From Opisthocomus hoazin (Eukaryota; Chordata; Aves; Opisthocomiformes; Opisthocomidae): a DNA stretch of 64,000 nucleotides. The notes below the pieces were generated by a model. The model searched no databases, was not told the origin of the DNA, and worked only from the letters and a program-made list of their open reading frames with translations. Each line of letters starts with the position of its first letter. The stretch's first letter is position 1. The position numbers were made by a program, and so were the translations under genes. The stretch spans positions 69,903,300 through 69,967,299 of the forward strand of contig NC_134415.1 in NCBI RefSeq assembly GCF_030867145.1, read 5' to 3'. Shown here one piece after another: positions 28,001-40,330 of this stretch.

Positions 28001-29460
28001 TTATTTCTTCTAGTTTCAATACAGTATGTTGTTGTCATGCTCGCCTTCCTAAAGGTCAAAATGATTTCTAGGTGTGAGCACAAATTTGAAAGCGGTAATT
28101 TGGGAAAGAAATGTAGATGATGTCTATTTGATGCATTTCGCTGCTACTAAATTTAGTTTGAGTTGCCTTGAATTACGTATAGATTTAGGTCAGACCTGCA
28201 AAACCGTTCTGACAAAAGATGTGTTCATGAATCTGGTGCTTAACTGACAGCACAGTGCTCTGTATTGGGAGGTCAGGGTTCACTTCTCTCCACTGTCATT
28301 ATTGCTAATGTAAATCTGGCTGTTTTTCTGTGTTACACTGGCCTTTCGCTCCGGTGAGACTTACTTTTTTTTATGAAGTGGCAAACTGCATCAGAATGTT
28401 TCACGACTTTGAGCAGAATGTTTTAAGGTTGGGTCTCCTGCTGACAGGGAAGGATGCTTACCACTAAGTTCTCGTGGCAAGGAAGCATCATGACTTTTGT
28501 TTGCACAAAGTCACCGTGACTGGAAACGTCTTTGGCTAGGCTGTGGTATAAAACTATTGTGGTTTACTGGATTTACGGTTTCACCTTAAGCACTTAAAAT
28601 GATGCCTTATTTTAATAGGAGTGTTCAACATATTGCATCCCAACTGAACTTTGGTTTTTTTGTCCTGCTTTGATTTCTAGTATAAGCTGTTACGGCCATT
28701 TTTCAGCAGTGACAACAGCTCTCCGCTGCATTTTTTTCTGCTGCAGATGACTCGCACTGGATATGCCCAGAGAGGGTTTTGCTGCAGACACGATGGAGCA
28801 TGCTCCAAGCCCGAGGGGCATTGCGGTAGCTCTCATCCAGGTGCTGTGCTGACCCAGCACAGTGCTCAGACCAGGCTAATATGATTACTTTCCAAGCAGA
28901 GCTTTTTAGTTCAGGCTGGCCACCGTGTTAACACAGTTCCAAAGCTTTCCAGCAGCTCGGAGTGCTGGCAGGCCAAACATACGTCTGCCATGGAGCCGGG
29001 GCAGAGCGAGTCCCTGTCTGCCCAGTGTGGACGCGCCGACTGTGTTTAGCGAGCCTGACAAATCACTGCTTTCCCATCACCTGATGTTCTGTGGTTGCAC
29101 CAAATGGCGGAGGCCGGAGGAGAGCCTGCGGGGAGGCGCTGGGGCCGTGGGTGTGTGGCTGCAGTGACAGCGGCAGTTTCATCCCTCTAATCAGTAGTTA
29201 ATGAGGAGCCCACCTGCTTTTGGAGAAGCAGGGGTTAATTTTGTGTGTGTTGCTTGGGATGCAGTAACTGGAACACTTACTTGACAATAGGAAGACAGTT
29301 TTTCGTATTAGAAAAGGGAATCTTCTATGTTTGTGCTCGTTAGAGAAATATTTCACTGTTCTTCCTGGACTTGGCTTTGTTTCTTCAAAGAAAGACCGTA
29401 AGTTTCAGTAATTTGTGGGATTTGCACATCGATGTGAGGGTAGAGTGTTTTCAGGTAATG

Positions 29461-29515
29461 GTGTCAAACCTTTATTTGCATATGCATTTTAATTAATAAA
29501 GGGCATAATTAGGCT
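29461..29515. promoter_or_regulatory. Octamer and homeodomain motif cluster
   Basis: An exact octamer ATTTGCAT (29474-29481) overlaps the palindrome TGCATATGCA (29477-29486) and is followed by TTTTAATTAAT and CATAATTAGG. This arrangement of POU and homeodomain cores within 50 bases suggests a regulatory element, but such AT-rich motifs also arise by chance. Confidence 0.3.
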
Positions 29516-29723
29516 TAGTGTTCTTTGCTCTATTAGCCAAGTTCTAGCCTCAGAAACCAAAACAGGTAAGCTGTTCAGACTCTCATTCCTGAAACGCTGA
29601 CTGTCAAAGAGAAAAAATATAACAAGTCATGGCTATAGTTCTTGTACTGAACAGTTTTATTCCTATTGCTTTTAGTTTTTAAATTTAGAATTCTAATTTT
29701 TTTCTAGCAAATTTTTAGACATA

Positions 29724-29739
29724 CCCCCCCCCCCCCCCC
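29724..29739 (+). repeat. Poly-C, 16 bases
   Basis: Uninterrupted C run in otherwise AT-rich intron. Confidence 0.95.
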
Positions 29740-32052
29740 ACTTTAGAGTATGAAGTTTTTAAACTTTACTTTTACAATTGAAAAAGTACTAACGTGGAGC
29801 TGCCAAGAGACTGAATTTCCTTTTCATCACAGGACAAAGCACAAAAATATCTTCTGGAGGGGAGAGATAAATATCAGTAAACAAGTTTATAGTTTGCAAA
29901 AAGTCTTAAAAACATTGTGTAGATCTCCTTTGCTTGTTATACATGAGAACTCTTTCTTTCTCGTTGCTATTTGTTAGCAGTAGGTCAATGTATCTTCACT
30001 TCTAGGCTGAATCTATACTAACCTTTTAATCAAAAGCTAATTCCAGCTGCTAACATCCTCTAGGATAAGAAATCGCTTTTCTAGGTGCCCACATTTTGCT
30101 TGTAGGACAGAATAAACCCAGGTATTCTGTTTTGTATTTCTGCGTTTCATTTGCTGCTATTGAAAGAATAAATTATAGAAGGAGAATTAAAATTCTTAGC
30201 ATACAGACAAATAAGATGAAAGACAATCACAAGCGCTACATTTGGGAGAAAAAATACAACTGAAGAAATCTGTAAGAGGGATGTGTATGCTATGAAAGCT
30301 CTTTGGTCCCCTGTCAGCTCGTGTGTTACGGAGGAGAGATTGTGGAACTTCGGTAGAAAGTAATGCTTACTACTTGGTACTCAGTTTCCTTCCTGATTTG
30401 TACTTTCGTCTCTCTACTTAGTAGACAAGAAGGAAGTGCGAAGTGTAGAGTAAGTTGGGTTTGAGTCATTTAATGACCAGTCAGTTGTTTTGACTTACTA
30501 ACCAGAAGACTGAGTGGTGAAGCAGATGATTATATTGATGCTCCTGTACGTAGTGGAAGCCTCATATTCTCGCTCTTCCAGGAAGGTTTTGTACTTGTGA
30601 CACGATGTCCAAGCATGCTAAGCATATATAATATATAAACAAATTTTGTACAGGTCCATAAAAATATAAATAATTTTAAGAAATGGTCCTTTTTTTCTGT
30701 CAATTTAAAGCTGACTATCTGCTGCTCTTTTCTCCACTAGCAAATTGTGAAGCTATAATAAATGACTGATACATAGCCGAAAGCGTGGCAGTGACCATCA
30801 TCACTGGAAATTTAATGTTCTGATGCTCCAGAAAAACTGATTAGTAACAGCAGTGGCCCAGCAAGGAGCTGCTGCAGTAGTTTCAGGCGGCGAACCTCAT
30901 GATGTATTGTGGGCTCAGAGATGAACTGATACAAAACTCTGGTTGCTTAGGAATTGTTAATCCACCCTATCTTACAGATGCTCAGAAAGCCCATACTGCC
31001 TACCAATCTCTCAAGGTTTTGAGAAGAAATAAATCTGTAAGAATAACTTCGGTTTATAAGGACAGTGCTATGTTACCTGTGGTACAGGTAGTGTTTAAGA
31101 AAAGCTGGAACTGTTCTGGGTTATACTGTACTTGGTTCTCATGAAAATAAAATGGAGTAGAAGGAAATGCAGCAGAGTAATTCAGATAGAATAGGTGAAA
31201 ATTTCCAAGCCTTCTGCAGTAAAGCCCGAAGAAGGGAATAATGCCATATGTCACCAAAGCAGTAGCTGCTCCTGTCTGATCACCAGCCTGGTTAACAGAG
31301 TAAGGGGAGTGAAACATTGAGCAGTGGCATTTGTCAGGGCTACAAAAAGTGTCTTATTGCCAGTGCCTCTGGATGTATTATATTTTACTCAGTATATTAG
31401 TTGTGAGTGTATTTTTGAGTATTTTTATTAATTCTAATATTATATACTTGACAAAAGAAATGCAGAAATTTTATGGCTATTTGATCCCCTGCTTATATTA
31501 GGAAGATGTATAAAGTATTTTTCCTGCAGAACAGTGCTTGAAGACTTCTTCGTAGAAATGAGCTGGCCTACACTTGACTAAAGCTATTTATTACTTTGTA
31601 ATTGGTATTTTGAGGCACTGAATGACTTGAGACTTGCTCCCTAAATTGGAAGTTTGACATTTTATAGTGATAATTTGTCATGAAGTAATTAGCAACAGTG
31701 ATTCTAACTAGAAATATTCTTTATTGTTTTTTTTCAAGTGTTCATTCTGTTTGATTTGTATTGATGGCTTATATAAAAAAATTCAATATCAAGTCTTCTT
31801 TTTTCTTGGGAAAAAAGTAGTATAACATCTAATGCTTATTCACTGCTGTCCTTCTCTTTCACATTTCAATACTTACTGTTAAATTTCCTTTTTTCCTTTC
31901 ATCCTATCCCTTTAAAGTAAGGTGCTGCTGATAGAGAAGCACCTCCCTTCCTACCCATTCTGTTCTATTTTGAACAGCCTGAGTTGAAGGCTGCTGCATT
32001 AGAAGCATTAACATGTGTGTAAATAGCCCCTGTATGCATAACATCCTGACTC

Positions 32053-32072
32053 AAAAAAAAAAAAAAAAAAAA
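32053..32072 (+). repeat. Poly-A, 20 bases
   Basis: The only long purine homopolymer on the + strand. No retrogene or LINE sequence was recognised upstream, so it is treated as a simple repeat. Confidence 0.95.
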
Positions 32073-33780
32073 TCTGTGTTAAAAAGTTCTTGTAAATTTA
32101 GTGTCAATCTGCACGTATGTATTCCTCCTGTATTTAGTCCTGAGTAACAGCTAAAGCTTACTTCACGTTGCTTTTACATATTTCAGGCACAGCTGACGAG
32201 AGGACTCTGCGGCAGGGTTCTGTCCTAGGGCAGAACTGTGTCACTCCTGTGCTGCTCCTCAGCTTCTTACTCTTCTTGAACTGACACTTTCTCCTTCTTG
32301 AATTCTTTACATCAGCAGCAATGGTCAGAGCTCCCTCCCGTAGGCCAAGTAGTATATTTGTCCAAAATCCTGATGACTCTCATTTTGTCAGCTAGTTGCT
32401 TACAGATTAGAGCACCTGTGTTTGCATCTTCTAGAAATATAAAAGCATTTAACTTTCATGATGAAATAACATTGTGAAATGTTAGCTGGTAAAAGGTCTA
32501 AACCAGAGGTATTCCTGTATTTACCTCAGACTGTGACTGCTGTGTGATAATTCACTGACAGGTTTTGGATGTCAATGAGGTGGCAGTTTTGAGTGGCTTA
32601 CTTAGTCACTGGCCAGCTGGAATAATTTATCTGTCACTGCTGACTGTGTGGACTTTGACAATGATGTCATTTGCAATTCCTAAATGACATATTCTTTAAT
32701 AGATTTTTGTCTTCCCATTAGATTTCTGATAGTCATCTTGACTGATCTAATATTTAAAAGTACTGAAAAGTATAAATTTACCATAAGTTTTTATATTGCA
32801 ACTCATGAGTTGAATAGAAAAATTAGAAACTTAAGGTCCTGGCTTTTTTCCCTGGAAATAGTACAAACTGAAAGCTGTCTAGAGACTTTAAAAGACCAAA
32901 AAAAACCAAGTTCATCCTCCTTCTGCTCTTCAAGGGCTACAGCAACAAATACGAATTTCCTCTTTGGAGGAGAGAAAGATGAAACTGAAGCAATTAGTCT
33001 AGCATATGAGTCGGTAGCAGGAGGTTTAAAGGTGACCTGAACATGTTGATTGAATAAACATAATGTTAATTCATTTATGGCTGTATAATTTAAAACCAGC
33101 TCAAATTAGATCCTCCTCTGCTTACTTTCTGACATTGGAGTTGTGAATTTCTGCTTTGCTAGACCTAAAAGCAGCAAAGAAATAAATTACTGTATCAAAG
33201 GATGAAGATGTCTGCTTGTTCCCGAGGGCAAGTAAACACAAAATTTTGAATCCTTATCAGAGTAGTATTGATACTAAAAACTATTTGGCCTAAGGAAGAA
33301 TGTCCTTAGTTCTTCCTCTTGTCTCCTGCCATCTTAACTGTTTCAAATTGTCTTTCAATATTTCTAAAAAGTGTGATTTGTTTTGGTGTTGTAGAGTTAG
33401 TATATTCTTTTACATTTCCTCTGTTCTATGTACAAATATAAACATGATGGGTGAGGTGGAGGGAACTACCTCTCCTTATCAATCTGGTGAAAGTTGCTTT
33501 TCATAAAACCTACTGTGCCCTAGTAGTGCAATTCCTACTGTGGCAAAGGAATTTTGCGAATTAGGTGGGATCCTAACTTTTGGTGGTTATTTGCTGTTTG
33601 ATTCAGAGCCAGTGAAGACTCTCCCTCTTTTGTTGTTTTTAGTATTATTAATGGCATAACTGTAATGTGGTAGGTAGTCACTTGTCTTGAAGAATATTGG
33701 AGAACATTTACCTAACATTTTCTTTACAAAGTATGGCAATGGACAGGGGAATGTGTGCCTTTTTCAAACTGAATGCTGAA

Positions 33781-34240
33781 GGAGACCTGGACAGGCTGGA
33801 GAGCTGGGTGCAGAGGAACCTGATGAAGTTCAGCAAGGGCAAGTGCAGGGTCCTGCACCTGGGGAGTGAACAACCCCATGCACCAGTACAGGCTTGGGGT
33901 GGACCTGCTGGAGTGCAGCTCAGCGGAGAGAGACCTGGGTGTCCTGGTGGATGACGGGTTAACCATGAGCCAGCAGTGTGCCCTGGTTGCCAGAAAGGCC
34001 AATGGGATCCTGGGGTGCATCAAGGGGAGTGTGGCCAGCAGGTCAAGGGAGATTCTCCTCCCCCTCTACTCTGCCCTAGTGATGCCCCATCTGGAGTACT
34101 CCGTCCAGTTCTGGGCTCCTCACTTCAAGAAAGATGAAGAGCTACTGGAGAGAGTCCAGTGGAGGGCTACGAGGATGATGAGGGGACTGGAGCATCTATC
34201 CTATGAGGAGAGGCTGAGGGAGCTGGGCTTGTTCACCTGA
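33781..34240 (+). pseudogene. CR1 reverse transcriptase C-terminal remnant, frameshifted
   Basis: The first frame reads [20 protein letters not shown] and then HLGSEQ. An extra base near 33866-33870 moves the coding sequence into the frame starting at 33866, which reads [15 protein letters not shown] and later [20 protein letters not shown], the typical CR1 RT thumb and C-terminal segment. A second small deletion near 34233 (where CR1 has FSLEK) produces an immediate TGA at 34238. Two independent frame lesions mean it is not functional. Confidence 0.9.
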
Positions 34241-34599
34241 AGAAGAGAAGGCTGTGAGAGGACCTTATAAATGCTTACAGATATCTCAAGGATGGGTGCC
34301 AGGAGGATGGGGCCAGACTCCTTTCAGTGGTGCCCAGCGACAGGACAAGGGGCAACAGACACAAACTGAAGTATAGGAAGTTCTGTCTGAACATGAGGAA
34401 GAACTTCTTCCCTCTGAGGGTGACGGAGCCCTGGAACAGGCTGCCCAGGGAGGTTGTGGAGTCTCCTTCTCTGGAGACATTCAAGACCCACCTGGATGCA
34501 GTCCTGTGCAGCCTCTAGGTGACCCTGCTTTGACAGGGGAGTTGGACTAGATGACCCACAGAGGTCCCTTCCAACCCCTACGAGTCTGTGATTCTGTGA
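33781..34599 (+). mobile_element. CR1 LINE, 5'-truncated, youngest-looking copy
   Basis: This is an 819-bp copy starting at GGAGACCTGGACAGGCTGGA, inside the RT region. It runs through the end of ORF2 and the 3' untranslated region, and ends in the terminal repeat CTGTGATTCTGTGA by 34599. It is collinear with the CR1 3' consensus without large gaps and shows less divergence than the other four typical CR1 copies here, so it is probably the most recent insertion. The 5' boundary is clear within about 10 bases. Confidence 0.95.
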
Positions 34600-36972
34600 A
34601 TTAAAATATTTTCTGGCAGTCAGTCTCCTTCTTCATGTGTTTCCTGTTAACGAACAAATTAATACATTTTGTTTCTAGCACTTTTCGTCTTTGGGATTTT
34701 CTAGTTCTCTAGTTTGTGCATTGAAAATAGTAGTATTATTGAATGAGTTGAAGTAGATGGATTAGGAGGGAGGTAGCAAAACATTTCCAGTAATCGAGTC
34801 TCATTTCATGACTACAGTTGTTGATGTATGTACAGAAACCAAGCTGCAGCAGTTTTGGAAATGAAATTTCTTGCATTAGCCCGTGACCGCTCTGGGTCAA
34901 AGCCTGTCCTCTGGGAGGCTGCTGCTGGCTGTATCTGCACGCAGATGTGCTGGCCCCTCCGCTCAGCTGGAACCCAGCTGGGTCCCATGATGCCTCCCTG
35001 CACCAAGGGCCTCTCTGTCCGGCACACAGGCGATTCGGGAGCATCCTGAAGCAGTGAGGCAGAGAAAAACCTGGCTGCTGAGTGGTACCTGACCCTCGTC
35101 CAGTGAGTGGTCTCTGACAAACAGCAACGTGACAAAGCTGACAGTAGGAAAAATTTTAGGTTTGATACCAAAACAGATCTGGGTACAATAAGTTAGATGA
35201 GCTTTCAATCTTTGTGACTATTTTAGCAAATGCCTATTCAAAGTGAGCAAATGGCAGAGCAGTGTGACTCAGCAGTGGCAGCTGGGGTGGAGATGCCATC
35301 TGTAGTCTGAAATGACACTCGTAGTAGTGCGGAGTTGCATGACAGCGAGCTACATGTAAAGTAGGTGGGCCCAGAGCGATACGTGATGTTCGGGCTGTGG
35401 AGTAGCAGCACTCAAGAGCAGATGTCCAGAGAGTATGAGTGATCCCTGGGTAGATCCAATATTGCTGCTGTGTAGACTATTACTGTGATTTTTGGGCTTG
35501 CAGGGAGGGTGTTGCATCCAATTTTATCAGATGGCTGTGGTAAGTCGGAGACCTACTGAGAGTGATGCTGAGAGAGAACAGATGTGGATTGTTTTGGTAG
35601 AGCTCTTTTTTGGAAACGCTCTGCTACCGAGTCACAAAAGCATTACTAGAGATGGAAAATATGCCAACTGCAGTAAGAGTCTGCTGTAACTGCCAGTTTG
35701 CAATTCCTGGTTCCCTCAAGGTTAGAAAAGGATTGAGATTAGGTACCCAGGCAGATGCCATCAGCATAGATGACTGTGCTGTGTGGATCGGAGGGTAACG
35801 CTGATTAGAGCTTTGAAAATGTGTAGTACTAGTACTCATGCTGAGTCTTGAGGTCTGTTCAGTCAAGCTGTTCCTGCAGACACTGAAAGCGGTGACAGGT
35901 TACAAGGGCATTGCACAGTAGGAACAGATCACTTAGGGGTTATTCTGGATAGGTTTGTGCGTAGACTTTCTTAGTATACCCTCTAAACACAACACGGTGT
36001 CAGTCATCAGCGTTTTCTACTATAGAGTTTGTAAAATGGGGTGTCAAATTTAGACCTTCAGAACAAAGCCATTGCTAAAAACTAGCTCTGTCTTGTTGGC
36101 TAGTCTATGAAATGGGTTATTAGAGTACCTTGCAGCAAATTCTGAGCAGTGATTTAGTTCTACAGAATCTAACTGAACTTTCTCCTGATTGGAAGGTGAT
36201 TGTTTCTGACACCAGAAGGTGATTGTTCACCTTGATGAGAGGGCTATGGATGAGCAAGAAGCTGAGCTAATGGGTTCAAAATGGTGTTGATACAGCTCAA
36301 CTTTCCCCTGCCCCCCTGCAGATACATCCCTTCCTAGATCACGAAAATGAAGGCTGTCTCTCAGAGCTTGCTTGACACCTTGAGGTGTCTGCCAAGTTAA
36401 CTCAGTAGAAACTGACTTGGACTGGAAGATGAGGAGCGTTTTCCATATAACTGGACTATATAAAGAATAAGACAAAGGCGTATTGGTGCATGGATGCCAC
36501 AGTCACTGCTGGACAGAAGACCCCACTTGCTATCCAAGAACAGACTGATCACTGTTGAATTGTACCTCCCCTGAAATCTGACATGTGGGCATTAAATGGA
36601 TGTAGACATTACAAGGACTTATCTTGTATGAGAAGGTGCTGACAATGTCTGTCTCTCTTCTTCGACTAGTGAAAAACATGTGTTGGCAAAGTTGGTCTTT
36701 TTCAGTTCCCTGTGCCCTGTAGGTGGTAGGAGATGCAAGCGGTGCAAGACTGCAGAATAATGCTGTTGGCTTCTCAGTTTGGCTCTGAGTTTTGAGATGT
36801 GCTAGCACTTCTTCATGCTCAACCCCAGAGACAGCATCAGGGCAGGTATACTTAAAATCTCTCTTGAAAGAGTGGTTGCAGTTTGTTAGCTACCTGCAAC
36901 ACTTGTGCCTTTGCCAAGTCGGCCATTCTGACTCTAAGTAGATGTTGTTATGTTGTTGGCAGCTTAGATGAG

Positions 36973-36977
<5 letters not shown>

Positions 36978-37008
<31 letters not shown>
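36978..37008 (+). repeat. Poly-T, 31 bases
   Basis: The longest homopolymer in the window. The sequence after it, read on the minus strand as what would precede a poly(A) tail, shows no recognisable gene or retroelement. Confidence 0.95.
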
Positions 37009-37013
<5 letters not shown>

Positions 37014-38521
37014 GGAGACCTATTGGGCAGCCAAAAGCAGGAAACCGAGCCAACTAAATGGTTGGCTTCTCATGCTTGTCACTCCATGCTTTCTCATCTC
37101 CCTCTACACACATCTGCCTTATTCTAGCAATGGACTCTTATCATCTTTTTTTGGCACTTGTTTGACCCTTCAGTCCCCCTCCCACTTAACCCTTGGGGTT
37201 GTTTTAACCAGCTAAACCAGAGGAAAGCATATTCAACAATAACAGCAAAGAAATAGGTTTCTGCCAGTTGGTGACCTGAGTTCTGTTGAGTTGAATTGGC
37301 TGGCTTTCTGTAAGCGGGCATAAACAGTGAATGGTTACAAAAATAAGTTTGTTCTGTGAAAATGGAGACAGAGGAAGTGAAAGTGGAAGGCAGCCAAAGC
37401 AATGGGCTGTAAAGACGGTCTTTTCAGCAGTACTATGAATAGATAAGGAGTGGGAGAATACGTATTTGTCAAGGGCAGAGAGGAGATGCTGAAGTGATTG
37501 GGTTAAGGGGAGATGAAAGCTGGAAGAGAGTTACAGAGAAAACGTGTCTTGGAGAAGCTTTTTAGTTGCCCTTCAAAAACCAGGCATAGCTGGAGTGAAG
37601 GGCACGAGAAGAGGCTTGAATGCAGATGTGAATGATTGATGATGGTGTCTGTAACGCTAGAGAAAAGAGGTGCTGACCTGAGATCTTCGGAGTGAAAGAC
37701 TAGAAGGGTTGTTGTAACTGTGTTGCGTAGCTCATGATAGTCAGATGTTGTCAGAAAGGCAGGCTGAGGTTCAGTTTAAGCAGGAGGAGACCACTTTAGA
37801 TCAGTGATACGATGGAGTCAACCCTGCAGAGAAAATGCTTGCAAATGTATTTGTAGATGAGGATACCCAGAGATGAGATGCAGGTCAGAAGACCTGGACT
37901 CCATCTTTGTCCTGTTCAAGTATATGCAAATATTCACAATCACAGGGATCAAAAAGAGGACAGAACCTCACTGTGCCAGTGGGTGACATGAATTTGTACT
38001 TGAATTTAAACCAGCAATTCTCAATAATCTGCACCTGTCGCTTCTTGTTCCTTATGAAATAGTGATTGACCTACTGATATGGGTGGTATCATCAAAACAT
38101 TTCTGTTTTTCCACTGTCTCATACTTTGGTGGGGTGGACTGTGATATGTGGAAAAAATGGAGGGGGACAGGAGGGGAGCTTTTGGTCACACCTTGAGGCT
38201 GTTGTTTCAAATTACATATATTCCTTTGATACTAAAGTGTTTCAATTTAAAATCAGCAAGGTTTTATTATCCTTGTTGCTTTATTCATTGCATCCAGATT
38301 TTGTGTTGGTTATTAAATATTGATTTTTATATTGTATGAAACATTTTTGTGCTTTTCTTGGCTTTTGATCTTTATGAACTATTTTCTTCTGACTATTGCT
38401 CTGCGTTATATGCTGTATTTTAATTTTAAAATGATAACTTGGTAGTGCAGAGAATTTTTAACTTGCTTGAGGTTATAGTGCAGAAAAAAAAAGAAAGAGG
38501 AGAACGCTTCTTTTGTGGAGA

Positions 38522-38582
38522 GGTTGGTTTTTGTGTTTTCTGTGTTTGGGTGTTGGTGTTTGGGGTGTTTTTTTGGTGTGTT
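38522..38582. repeat. G/T-rich low-complexity tract
   Basis: Words such as GGTGTTTGGGGTGTTTTTTT, the reverse-complement type of the A/C-rich tracts elsewhere in the window. Confidence 0.85.
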
Positions 38583-39860
38583 ATAGTGTCAAGTAATGCA
38601 AGCATCAGGGCACACATTGCCTACTGAAACAATTCATATTTATTCTCCTCATTTTAAAAAACAAAACAAACCTCAAACATGAAACTCCTCAGATGTTTCC
38701 TATTTACATGAGGTTTTCGTTCTCAGATGAGATGTAGTATGAATTTTAACTGATATTTTTTAGAACCTTATCCTTCTGCTGCCTGCCTCTCTTTTCACTG
38801 GCAAACTGCTGCTTTTTAGGTAATGGCATACCAAAAAGTGAATAATTTGTCAGATACACATTTTTGTGAATACACTAGCAAAGAATGACTGAGATGATGT
38901 TGGGAAAACGTGGGTGCATAGTATTTGCACAGGTTCTAGTTGAATGTGTAAATGCCTTGTCTAGCGTGAAAAAGAGAAGCTAGTATAAGGGCGAAGGGTA
39001 AGACTTGGTTGGTTTTTTTTTTAAATTTCTTTTTCCCCTAGGAACGTGGAGTATAGAACATACTTTAGTACTCTGAAGAGTGAATCATACAATGCAGCGT
39101 CTTTTCTAGAGTCTGGTTTGATTGCAGCCTCAGTTACTAAGCTCTCAAGTGCTATTTAAGGAAAAAAAGTTACTAGGGGAGTTACACATCTGTGGTTGAC
39201 AATTGCTGAGAAAACTACTGGATGTATATCTCTTAACTTTATCACATCGGGAGTACACCTGCATCGTTAACTCATTCTCATGGCTGTGTATAGTCCTTTC
39301 CTTGCAGAGACCTGTATACACTTCCATTCACTGGGCGATACTCTGACTGATGGAGCCCATTGGTGATTGCATGTGGTAGGAGACAGTAGTGTTGGGGAGT
39401 TATCAGCACAAGCCTTCAGATATTAGGCTACTTATAACATTGCGGGTTCAGGACATGATTTCTTCATCTTTTTCTATTGTGTTCTCTTTTATTTGATGTA
39501 ATATCACTTTCTGCCTGCTTAGTTCTTAGTGTCCCATTTTTGCCCTCTGAGATAGTTTAGTCTCATAATTACATCAAATAGTTATGGCTTTATCTTGTTG
39601 CATATTTGATACGTTTTCCTCTTATTCAATACAATGCAATTGTCCAAAGACTGATAGGGCTCAGTATCTTTTCTCCAAATGCCCTGATTTTATACTGTCT
39701 TCTGGTCACTGTCAAGTCTGTAGGTATGCTTTCCCAAAATACTGTCTTAGTGGCATGTGGTCTTCAGAGCCAGAAGTGCTCAGTTAGTGTTTCTCAGCTG
39801 ATATCAGTGATTCTGTCCATGCTCCTCCCTTCCTCCCTACCCCACCCCCCAATATCTGTA

Positions 39861-40330
39861 GCAGCCATAGCATCCTGGGGCAAGGAGTCCCACAGCTTAA
39901 CATTGTGGTGTTTAATTTCATCCTGACACCCCATAGCTTCATTTGAAGCCCTGTAATGTTTTCACACACCCCAAAGAAGTGGTTTATCTCTGTGCTTCTC
40001 TTCATGTCACTAAGGATGCATCTGTCCTATTTCCTGTGTCATCTCTGGCTGAAAACTGCTAGTGTAATTATGTCTAATACTTTAAGTGTCCTATGATCAT
40101 CTTTGCTGGATATTCTCTAAACCTTTTTAGTTTCTGCTATAACCCTTAGGCGATGGAAAACCAGAGCCATGCATAATGTCTGGATGTGGTTTATAACATT
40201 GCAAAGAAAGGTTCAGTATTCTTTTCTAGATTTATTTTCTTATAACTTCTCACTCTTGAATTACCTTATAACTATTGTTTAGCATCAAGCTGGTGTTTTC
40301 ATGAAAATACCCAATTAACCTGTAAAATCT
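39861..40330 (-). mobile_element. Ancient CR1/L3-type LINE remnant, minus orientation
   Basis: The + strand shows the reverse-complement landmarks of old amniote CR1/L3 elements in the expected order and spacing: GGGGCAAGGAGTCCCACAGC at about 39876, ATCATCTTTGCTGGATATTC at about 40097 followed by CTAAACCTTTTTAGTTTCTG, and GTCTGGATGTGGTTTATAAC at about 40179. Divergence is high, and the 3' tail and both ends cannot be placed accurately. The identification rests on remembered family sequence, not an alignment. Confidence 0.6.

Larger units (their letters stand above)
20055..33780. other. Unique intronic sequence with GC-rich patches
   Basis: No exon or repeat family was recognised over almost 14 kb. 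GC-richer patches lie at about 21000-21370 and 28700-29170. The minus-strand frame at 22861-23343 (160 codons) sits in a locally GC-rich stretch and shows no family motif. Confidence 0.6.
34600..39860. other. Intronic sequence without recognisable gene
   Basis: Contains a GC-richer patch at about 34880-35060, the 31-T tract at 36978 and the G/T-rich tract at 38522. Nothing else could be assigned. Confidence 0.6.

Noticed and set aside
32053..32072. Poly-A as a retroposon tail
   Set aside because: No recognisable retrogene or LINE sequence upstream and no visible target-site duplication.
33866..34240. 124-codon open frame resembling a real protein
   Set aside because: It is the C-terminal part of the CR1 reverse transcriptase inside a truncated, frameshifted element, not a host gene.
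36978..37008. Poly-T as the reverse complement of a retrogene poly(A) tail
   Set aside because: The sequence to its right, read on the minus strand, shows no coding remnant, AATAAA signal at the right distance or repeat family.
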